NCBI RefSeq assembly: GCF_023159225.1
Contig: NC_063167.1
Span: forward strand, 74,415,298-74,479,297
Reading direction: 5' to 3'
From: Perognathus longimembris pacificus
Taxonomy: Eukaryota; Chordata; Mammalia; Rodentia; Heteromyidae
Length of the DNA: 64,000 nt
Part shown: positions 55,721 through 64,000 of the stretch, in pieces
How the letters are laid out: every line of letters starts with the position of its first letter
How positions within the stretch are numbered: the stretch's first letter is position 1
Program-made: the position numbers and the translations under genes
Notes under the pieces: generated by a model
Database searches by the model: none
What the model saw: the letters and a program-made list of their open reading frames with translations, nothing else
What the model was told of the DNA's origin: nothing

Positions 55721-56379
55721 CTAGTCTGGTGGCCCTGGTGGAACCCACGATCACGAGTGAGGGGCAGAGGGAGAAGGGAGCAGGACAGGGGGCGCTGGCG
55801 GAGGCAAACCGCGGGGCAAAAAGGCAAGGCCGGGGCAACCGTTTGCCCTTTTTCTGAAGTCAGGTGGACCGGACGCGAGGGGTGAAGGGGCTAGACAGAC
55901 TCCCCGCAGCGTCTCCAAACACACGCGCGCGCACAGTCCCGAGACACTAAGGGCCGAGGAAGGGACCTGGGGGGCCCCTCGTTCCCCGGGAAAGTGAGGG
56001 ACTCTGGGAGCCCGAGCCTGGCCCAGGCAGACTCTGAGCTCCGCGTCCGGGCTAGGCCCAGGCAGCTCCCAGATCCGTGTCCACAGCCCGGCGTGACCCC
56101 CCCCCCCAAACCCGGGCCCCAAGCCTGGCCTCCAATCAAAGGACGCCTGGCCAAAAACCTTCTCTCGACGCGGGACAACAGTCCACTGTCCTTCTCTGAT
56201 GGCCGGAACAGCTAGGTCCACGGAGGGTTTAGGACCCGAGGGGTCGAGTCCAGAACCTGTGTCCTCCCCCTCCCGCTGGCCGCCCCCCCCCCCATGCCGG
56301 GCCCGCGCGTTGGGAAAGGAAAACGGTCACCGTGCATCCATTTGGGACCCGGAGCGATACGGTGACGCCTCGGCGCAGG
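55721..56379. other. GC-rich distal promoter flank
   Basis: CpG-rich with poly-C runs near 56098 and 56284; no gene. Confidence 0.45.
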
Positions 56380-56580
56380 GCATCAAATCAAATTATTTTC
56401 TTTAGGACGTCTCCAACCTGTCTCTTGTTGAATGTCAGAGTAATGGGAAGTGCCAGTGACAAGACGGCGTATTACTCCTGATTAAGTGCCGTGTCAACCT
56501 AATTAGCAGAGTAATTATAAGGTGCTAATGAATGATTCAAAGTTCTTTGAGTTACATTTTACTCCAAATTACCATTTTAA
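56380..56580. promoter_or_regulatory. candidate conserved element with homeodomain sites
   Basis: An AT-rich island inside GC-rich flank about 1.7 kb upstream of the ATG, with TAAT cores in TAATGG, CTGATTAAG, CCTAATTAGC, GTAATTATAA and GCTAATGAATGATT. The dense, non-repetitive arrangement suggests an enhancer; conservation was not measured. Confidence 0.4.
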
Positions 56581-59284
56581 GAACCCTATGAATCTGCGTG
56601 GTTGGCGTCGCTTCCGTGACTAGGGAGTGCAGAACGGTGTGAGAGAAATGGCCCTTCCTCTCTCCCAGGGCTGGGCAGACAATCTGAGGTGTAAATGTGT
56701 TTCTGTAGATCTCTTTCTGGGGTACCGCTTTTTCCCCCCTATGGAGAGGTGTGGGAAGTTCCCTCCTACTAGATGTTGGTTCGGAATCGTTGTGTGAGCC
56801 CCAAGTCTGGAAAGGGTAGGTGGGATACATGTCCCACTTTCGTTTTCTTGGGGGGAAATGGAGACACTTGACCCCGAATGCCCGCGCTATTTTGAAGGGG
56901 TGTTGAGGGTTGTTTTTTTTCTTTCATCTTGGAGCATTGCCCCCCCCCACGTTTCCCCCCAGTATGTTGAGAACAGCAGAAAGAGGAGGGACGGACTAGG
57001 CCACCATTTGTACGTCCGATCCGCTCTCGCTTTTCGCAGGCGATGGGGAGTTTGGCGGAGAAGCTCGCGTTGGTGAGCGTGCGTCGCGGGCGTGCTCCCC
57101 GCAGAGGCCGGCGCCCGCCGGCCTGGAGGCTCCGGAGAATCCCCGGGAATGTGTAGACGGGCCGGGCCTGTTGAGCCAGGCCAGCCTTGGACGGATGACG
57201 CGAAGCGCCTGGACGAAGGCGGCATCGGGGTTGCAGTCGTAGCCTCCTTCAGCTCTGGAGCTGCACACTGGCCCCGCAGACCCTTTACGAGAGCTTTCGG
57301 GCCTGTCTTCGGCCTTCTGGCCCGGAGATATGCAACCAGCAGCCGGGGTCCGGCGTAGGCTTCAAGGCCCTGTGGGCCAGGCCCCACGAAGCCTACTCTG
57401 GGGATCTAGGCATCCGGAGCCCCAGGCACAATTGACCACCGCGGGAAGGGACTGCGAGCGAACGCTAGCTACCCCTACTCCCCTCTCCCAAGATCGATTT
57501 GGGTTCTGCCCAAGCTGACATCACCCACCAACTTCCCAAAGGAGTTGAGTTTACTCCTCGTCCGGGTGGGGGGGGGGGGGGCTCCGCCTAGCACTCCCCT
57601 CGCTGCAGGATTCAGGGTAGGAAGTGGAAAGGGAGAGAAGACAAATTTAAAAATCCAGATCTGACGGCACTGCACAAATCAATTATTCTCGACCTTGATA
57701 AATAATTCATTTAAGCCTGTTTTTGTTTTGTTCCGACGCCTAAAATGACTCAAGAGCTGAAAAGGCTGATCGCACAGCTTGTGTTGGGAGGTTCGACAGG
57801 GGGCTTTGCTTGGAATAATTCACAACTGGCAGGGGAGATGGTGGAAAGATGACCTACGAAATCTGAAAGGGAAAGGGAAGGTCCAAGCGTTGGGGGAGGG
57901 GAAGGCGAGGTGGGAAAACTCCAAACCAATCCGGAACTCAGTGGGCCTCACCTTATAAATCTTTCAGATCCTATTTTCTTGAAGAAAAAGAGAATCTATT
58001 CTTGGACATTTCTTCTATACTAGCTGGAGGAGCGAAGGAAAACTACAACCTTGACCTTTGCCAAGAGTCCTCTGTTTAGGTCCCCCCCAGACAGGAAATG
58101 ACCCTAAGAATCTAAAGAGGAAATCAAACACCAGATCACCAACTTCACAAGAACAGAATCCTTGGGGCTAAGGCTTAAACTTTCCTCCCTCCTTTTTCTT
58201 TTTCTCCAGACACACTCCTCTTTTGCTATTATTTTTCCAGAAAGAATCTATAAATTGCGTGTCAAAACGTCGCCTTTTGTAGTAAGAAAAGCATAATTTA
58301 CTGTTCGTTTTTTAAAAAAATAATTCAGAAAAATATTTTCAAGTGAACGAATATACATTTACTGAATTAATCTCAGATTTCCCTCCATTTGAGTTTTAAA
58401 TACAAGAAAATAGTGTCATTGGACTGAATTTTTAAATGATTGCTTACTTCCAGGTTCTCGTTTCTTCTTTTTTTAATTTTTAAATAGGGTAAGGATTCTT
58501 TCATTTTTCAAAGACTTTGGAACGGTTTTCGTAGAAAGTCATTACTTTCCAATTTTTTTCCTGGCTCTGAAAGATACATCTAGTACCAATCAACACCAAA
58601 GATTCTCTTTTTTTCTACCACAGCGACTGATTCAAGCACAAATTTTAACAAGTTTTGTATATTAGTACATCTCCCACCACCCACTTCACTACCTAGACTT
58701 GGAATTCCTTTAAACTGGATGATCAGACAAAAAAAAACTTAACTTTGGAGAATTTTGTCCACACACCAATCCTGATGAACTTGAAGCTGTTGTTTCCATC
58801 AGATTTAATTTGAATGTTTGTAAGGAGCCGCCAGATGACAACTGTATGCACTGGCGGGAGTGAGACGCAAAGGCCCTGCCTTCCGCTAGGCGGCGCCAAG
58901 AATTCCAAGCGGAAGGATCTGGCTATTGTTTCTTTCTATGAAAGATGCAAGAGAACACAAATAAACTCCCCATGCTCTAAGCCTGACTCCCTGAAGATTG
59001 TTTGACCTCTCGCTATTTCAAGTTTTCTTTTTCCCTTACTTTTTAGTCTACTAATGTCTATCCAGTGCACATATACATATATATACATACATATATACAT
59101 TCATATATGTGTAATTAGGAAAACACTATACCATAGAGAAAAAAAATCATAAAAACACCGAAATAGAGTCCCTTCCTTCATTAGACTGAAACAAGAGAGT
59201 GGAAATTGGGAGCAGAGAGAGAATGGTAAAAAAAAATAAAATAAAAATAAAAACAAGACTATAAGGTGAAAGAAACCATTCTAA
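56581..59284. other. repeat-free upstream flank of BARHL2
   Basis: A CpG-rich section at 57000-57480, then AT-rich unique sequence. 57650-57800 (CAAATCAATTATTCTCG, GATAAATAATTCATTTAAGC) and 58230-58400 look like further regulatory elements. A TACATA-type AT repeat lies at 59068-59112. Confidence 0.4.
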
Positions 59285-59505
59285 TGCCAGACTCATGCAT
59301 GTAATCCTAGCTACCCAGGAGGGCTGAGATCTGAGAATCTCAAAGCCAGCCAAAGAAGTAAAGCCCACGAGCTTCTTTTAAAAAAAAAACTGAACTGGAG
59401 CTGTAGCTCCAATGGTAGAGTGCTAGCCTTGAGAAGAAAAAAAAAACCTCAGGGACAGCACCCAGGCCCAGAGTTCAAAGCCCAGGACTGGCACAAGAAA
59501 TTAAA
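59285..59505 (+). mobile_element. composite SINE, the only clear one right of 44.3 kb
   Basis: ATGCATGTAATCCTAGCTACC to GTTCAAAGCCCAGGACTGGC; the middle is expanded with A. Confidence 0.88.
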
Positions 59506-60639
59506 ATGACAATCCATGTAATTGCTACATTTTTGAAGGGACCAAAGTGTTGAAAAATTGTTCCAGGTGTCATAACAAAATTTGCAAGGGTTACTGCACC
59601 TCCAAAACTTGAAAAAGAAGCAGTTTAGAAGGGACTTGCAGAAGACCGCTCTCAGTTCATGATGTACAGATAGACAGGAAGGCAAGCGATGTGGAGGGAG
59701 AAAGGAATGCTTGAGGACAGTTTTCATCCTATTTGCCATTTCCTTGGGCGAGGCATGTGACCTTTCTGAGCACCAAGTTCCAATTATTTCTAGCTGTGGG
59801 GACACTCATTAGCAATTATGTTTTACTTCTTCCTTTCCTTGTTTGTATTGTCCATTTACTCAATCAATAGACATGACTTCATATGTAATCCGTGCCAGGT
59901 GCTGGAAGAATGGGGCACTAGCCTCAGAGAGTTGACTGGGGTTTGAGTGTTCCTAAAGGAAATGAAATGTGTCTTGGAGACAAACGAAAGGGATGCATTG
60001 CAAGTAATGGAATGTATGGTAACTAAGGGAGATAATGATGCCAAAGGGCTGGGCTATAATCTATAGGTATGTCTTGGTTGTAGGAATCTCATCTGAGTGC
60101 AGCCAGAGAGACCAAGTGTTCTTGGACCACGTTGGTTAGAAAAGGAGTGAGATGCACCTGTTCACAGGCATGAGCAGCAGAATGTACAGCAGGACACCGT
60201 CTTGGATTTCCCTCTAGAACATGATCCACACCCTCCCCCACCAGAACTCTATCTTTTCTTTGCATCTTCCTGCTTTTTCTTTTCTTTCTAGAAACCCAAG
60301 GAAAGTAGGTGATCTTAACATGCCTAGGGGAAACGATCACTTCCAACCCAGGGGTGAAGAAAGACCCTGTGAGGAGGTAGAGGCCACTCTAAATTGAACC
60401 ACTGTCCTTCGAAGGGGCAGTTCTTGGAGAAATTCACAAGTCATCTTGTGACACCACTTCATCATATGGGAAAAAATAAAAACAAAAAAATAAAGATCTA
60501 TGGAGCCTCAAGAAGGCAGAAGATAGATTCCTCTATCAACTCTTGAGGTTGAAAGGGACTGGGCGGCGGCTGTGCAGGAGGAAAGCCCCAGACCGCTGAG
60601 CAAAGATGCCAATCAGAGGGGTGGGATGGGGGGGGGATT
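59506..60639. other. unassigned upstream sequence
   Basis: No gene recognised. 59850-60050 may be an old repeat, not identified. Confidence 0.35.
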
Positions 60640-60730
60640 CATTTACGATGTTAATTAACAAGCGACTAATTAAAACGGCACTTTGAGCGCTAATCAATCG
60701 CCTTATTAAGTTAGAGCCATCACTGGAACA
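60640..60730. promoter_or_regulatory. candidate conserved element, TAATTA cluster
   Basis: Contains TTAATTAA at 60651-60658, CTAATTAAAACGG from 60666, CTAATCAATCG from 60690 and TTATTAAG, all within 60 bp and between GC-rich sequences. These are homeodomain-type words, some close to the Bar-class preferences TAATTG/TAAACG, so autoregulation is conceivable but unproved. Confidence 0.4.
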
Positions 60731-61859
60731 AATTGAATGCTCCCCGCCCCGTCTCCAGCTGGAATCCCAGAGAGCGCGGCGGGTGGGGGACCCGAGCTGC
60801 TCCGGGAGCCTCGGCGGCCTCCAGAATTCTCCACATCCTAGGCTCACACCGCAGAACTGCTTGCCTTTGGCCCGGGAAGGGGACTGGACCAGTGTCGTGG
60901 AGGCCACTTGTAGTCCAAACGCACCCACTTGGGAGTAAGAACAAAGCGTTCAGCTCCATGAGCACCGCCTTAGCCCGGGAGGATGCGCTGGTTAAAGGCG
61001 CGGAGCCTCTTCTGGGGTCGGTGGCCGGAGGAAGCAGCTCGGCTCGAAAGGGGGCGCCCTCGAGCCGGGATCTGCATTCTCCCCCTCCCCGCACCCCCAT
61101 TTCCACGGGCAGACTGACCTCTACATCTTGATAACTCCTGGGCCCAGCAAAGACGCCCGGCCAGCCAAGCCCCCCTCGCTGTTTTTTTCTGGGGGGGGGG
61201 GGGAGCATAAAAGTGGAAAGAGAAGGGGGAGCCTGTTTGGTCTTCTGGGACACGTCTAACACACCCGACACCACATGCCTGCCTCCCCTCCCCTCACCCG
61301 CAGCTAATTCTCGCTTCCCTACGGCCCAGGCCCTCCAGCCTTTAAGAGAAGGAGAATTGCCAGTCCTTATTTTGAAGGAACCTTCGGCCTCCCTTAATTG
61401 TTTAATGCCTGCTTTTCACCAAATTCCCCAGGGAGATGCATTTGGCCCTGGGAGGGGCTGCGGATTTCCATGCTAATTAAGGGAGTCCAGCCCCGCTCAC
61501 TTCCACCTGCCCGCAGCCCCGGCTACAGCTGCGCGCGCGCCCTGCTGCCCAGGGCAACTTTCCTGGGGTGTGCCGTACCAAGTGCAGTTAAAGGAAGACC
61601 TCAGTGGACTCGCGTCTGATTGGATTGGATTTGATTCTTTTTTTTTTTTTTCTTTCTGGGAGAGAAAACTATTGGAAGGTGGCATGGTGGGCGATGTGTG
61701 TGTGACACGGCCCAAGTTGTGAATTGTGCGCGCGCGCGTGCGCACCTGAGATGACCCACACGTGTCCTTAGCTGGCCTGTGGATTCACCTTTCGCCTCTG
61801 GTTGTAGATCGCAGCGTGCTTGGGGTGTCCTGGGAGAACCGAAGGAACGGCTCCCACGT
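60731..61859. other. GC-rich upstream sequence with CpG
   Basis: Contains G runs (61191-61203), a TTTAATGCC-rich stretch at 61390-61480 with TGCTAATTAAGG, and a CGCGCG run at 61727-61742. Confidence 0.4.
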
Positions 61860-61985
61860 GCAAAGCTCAAAGGCATTAATATTTTCATCATTTTATCATT
61901 ATTCAATATAATAATATTTGCTCGGTTAGCGGCACTAATTAGGCCACATTAAAACCGTAGCGTCTCCCTAATGGTGGGTAATGTG
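61860..61985. promoter_or_regulatory. candidate conserved element upstream of BARHL2
   Basis: A sharply bounded AT-rich stretch with ATTAATATT, ATAATAATATT, CACTAATTAGGCC, CATTAAAACCG and CCTAATGG, flanked by a CpG-rich left side and a GC-rich right side. No repeat family fits. Confidence 0.35.
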
Positions 61986-62760
61986 CCCACACTCAGGTTT
62001 TTCTCTCTGAGGATGGGCGGCTGCTGGCTGGCAGGGGAGGGGACAGGCAAGCAGCGGGCTGGCTGAGGGCGTGACGCTCCCCGCACACGCACACACTCGC
62101 ACACGCCCTGCTGGGTGTTTGCGGGTGAAATATCAGCGTCCGCGCGGTCGATGCGCAGGCGGCCGCGCGCCCAGCACCCCGCAGCCTCCTCCAGCGCCCG
62201 GGGCCGAGGCTTTGAACTCTTCCCATTGATTTCGCTTCCCTTCCCCCTCCCGCGTGGGTGCCTGCCATTGGCCAGGTTGGTGAGGTTGGTGAGGACCGGA
62301 GTGAAAGAATGGCAATATCCTTCACCCGAGTCCCTGGGCCGAGAACTGCAGGCACTGCGTCCAGACTCGGTACTTTGGGGAGCACCCCACCCCCACCCCA
62401 GTGGAGGTGCAGATCCCGGCTCGACTAGAGTCGCTGGTAAGAGCGGCGGAGAAGCAGCCCCCGCAGTGGGGCCCCGCACCCTGGAGCCCCGGCAACGTCC
62501 TGGGCCAGGTAGAGGTGAAGCCGAGCGAGTGCCCCTCCCCCCGCCCCGATCGCGGCGACTCTTCAACTTAGCCGCGGCGTGCGCCGCCGGGGAGGTGTGC
62601 CTAGTGGGCCCGGGGGCTGAAGGGAGGTGTGAGGGTGGAGGGGTGCGTCCAGATCGGGGCGGGGGAGCTCAGAACTCACCCGCCATCTAACCGTCTGAAC
62701 ATCCCTCGATTAAAAGCTGCTGCGTGACATAGACACGGAGTCACCAGCCTCCGCCTTTAA
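61986..62760. other. CpG-rich block far upstream of BARHL2
   Basis: Dense CpG at 62040-62680 without recognisable protein coding; possibly a second island of the locus. Confidence 0.45.
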
Positions 62761-62982
62761 CCCAGGCGAGAACCGCGGTGCCACTGAGTCACGGCGCTAC
62801 GGGCGCGCGCCCACCACCCCGCTTTTTCAGCTACAGTTGGGAAGCCCAAGTGAGGCCGGCTGCTCGGGCCTCCTGCTCCGCGTCTTCGGAACCCCAGCGG
62901 TCCAATTCCTGCCCCTCCACTTCCCCTAAAGAAGTAAACTTTCCCCTCCCCTCCCCCACAATCCGGTCCTTAAGAGCTTTTT

Positions 62983-62985
<3 letters not shown>

Positions 62986-63057
<72 letters not shown>
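62986..63057. repeat. (CT)n microsatellite
   Basis: 72 bp of CT, 8.3 kb upstream of BARHL2. Confidence 0.97.
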
Positions 63058-63059
<2 letters not shown>

Positions 63060-63149
63060 GTCAGATTCCCGCTCCCCATCCGTCTGAGTACACGGTCAGA
63101 ACTGCTCAGAGAGCAGTAAGCACATTGATTTCCGCGTGTTCTGTCCACA

Positions 63150-63310
63150 GACAGGCCCTGACAAGGTTGTTAGAACAATCGGAGAGGTCTATACAATCAC
63201 TTAATTACCAAAACTGTCAGTCAGGCGGGACGCGGGGCTGCAGCCCGGCATTCCAGCACCCGGCTTCGCTCCTGATTGATCGGTGCTGATAGCATCGCAA
63301 AAATAATTAC
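63150..63310. promoter_or_regulatory. candidate conserved element upstream of BARHL2
   Basis: Holds ACAATCACTTAATTACC, CTGTCAGTCAG, CTGATTGATCGG and AAAATAATTACGGCG, which resemble homeodomain, TALE (TGTCA/TGATTGAT) and Sox (ACAAT) sites. It is unique sequence just beyond a CT microsatellite. Confidence 0.35.
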
Positions 63311-63579
63311 GGCGAATTTTCTGATGTGTGATTTTTTTTTTTTATCCCAAGTTCATGCTTCAGAGAGGTAATCGCAGGCTGAGAAGGGTCAGTGCCATTT
63401 CGGATTACCTGGAGTCCGCCCGAAAGGGTAAAATGGAAAGGGGGGAGGACTCTGAGGGAGAAAATAAAAGATGGGGGGGGGAAGGATTGCAAATAGGGGG
63501 TGGGAAAAGAAAGAATAGGCGAGTTATGGATTGCTGGAAGGACTGCAAGCCATTCGTCAAACTGCAAGAGATTTCCTTC

Positions 63580-63800
63580 CGTGCCAGCATATGGCAGATT
63601 GATTTTGTCCAACGTCTGTTTAGCCATATTTAAAATGATCCAGCGGTTATTACTGCGATTGGCTTAGCCACTGACAGGCAGTTGTAGGCGCAGGGAATAT
63701 AGATCCTGTTTACCGGAGACGAGTTCGTAACTGCTGTCAAATACAGTTAAGTAAATATCATTAGGAAAGAGCTCTGTTAAAAGAAATGCCAATCCAATAA
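63580..63800. promoter_or_regulatory. candidate conserved element upstream of BARHL2
   Basis: Non-repetitive AT-rich sequence with a CATATG E-box at 63588-63593, GCAGATTGATTTTGTC, TTATTACTGC, TCATTAGG and CCAATCC words. Proneural bHLH factors are known regulators of BARHL2, so an E-box here is of interest. Confidence 0.35.
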
Positions 63801-64000
63801 ATATGCTTTTCCTCCCCGCCCTCACAAGGCTGCCTGCACTTCCTCCAGAGCTTTCTTCTTCTTGCTCCTTTGCAGCGGGGGTCAGACGTCCGGGGCAGGC
63901 GCTTGACTCTCGACGCCCTCCGGGTCCCAACCTACTGCAGCCGGCGCCAGGCCCCCGGGGCGGGGAGGATCCGCTGGCCAGGTAAGCGCAGAGACGCTTA

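Noticed and set aside
54900..55885. Several long open frames on both strands in the BARHL2 CpG island
   Set aside because: Low-complexity Arg/Pro/Gly/Ala products in all frames, typical of stop-poor GC-rich DNA; no domain recognised.
61949..62690. Overlapping 190-205-codon frames on opposite strands
   Set aside because: Located in a CpG-rich block, mutually antisense and compositionally biased; no homology seen.

Overview
The window is nuclear DNA of a rodent and carries one recognisable protein-coding gene, BARHL2 (BarH-like homeobox 2), complete on the minus strand in three exons between 54731 (start) and 49918 (stop). The rodent assignment rests on the repeats: B1-like and ID-like SINEs throughout, and a dimeric SINE whose left half is tRNA-Ala/ID-like. 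From memory this dimer matches the IDL-Geo family described from kangaroo rats and their relatives, so I infer a geomyoid rodent (kangaroo rat, pocket mouse or pocket gopher). Genus cannot be decided from the window.

Layout. Positions 1-44235 are AT-rich, gene-free sequence, consistent with the gene desert that flanks BARHL2 in mammals. This part is packed with SINEs of three kinds (B1-like/ID-like composites of about 230 bp, ID-like monomers, and IDL-Geo dimers), L1 fragments (the main ones at 9930-13090, 14985-16600 and 17030-17880), one reverse-strand MaLR-type LTR near 20.9-21.15 kb, and many microsatellites that usually begin exactly where a SINE tail ends. Repeat-poor islands at about 17.9-18.9, 28.1-30.2, 31.7-33.2 and 34.0-36.2 kb look like single-copy, possibly constrained sequence.

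Positions 44236-64000 change character: GC-rich, rich in CpG, with one convincing SINE in almost 20 kb. This part holds a CpG-rich block at about 44.85-45.35 kb, the BARHL2 3' UTR with two AATAAA signals (minus strand) near 49.25-49.31 kb, the three exons and two introns, a CpG-island promoter with a perfect CRE palindrome and two CCAAT boxes at 55.5-55.65 kb, and 5' flanking DNA with compact clusters of homeodomain-type TAAT sites (about 56.4-56.58, 60.65-60.73, 61.86-61.98, 63.15-63.31 and 63.58-63.8 kb).

BARHL2 is a transcription factor of retina, spinal cord and diencephalon. The predicted protein has 384 residues, two FIL/Eh1-like repressor motifs, a His/Pro-rich linker, a homeodomain with the Bar-class Tyr at position 49, and an Ala tract followed by a Pro-rich tail. 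The usual first ATG appears to be GTG here, so translation probably begins three codons later at a well-placed ATG. No sign of a new multi-gene system was seen. The items most worth a second look are the start-codon change, a tailless SINE retropseudogene, an IDL-Geo copy with a 35-bp target-site duplication, a perfect 59-bp tandem duplication, and the candidate enhancers.
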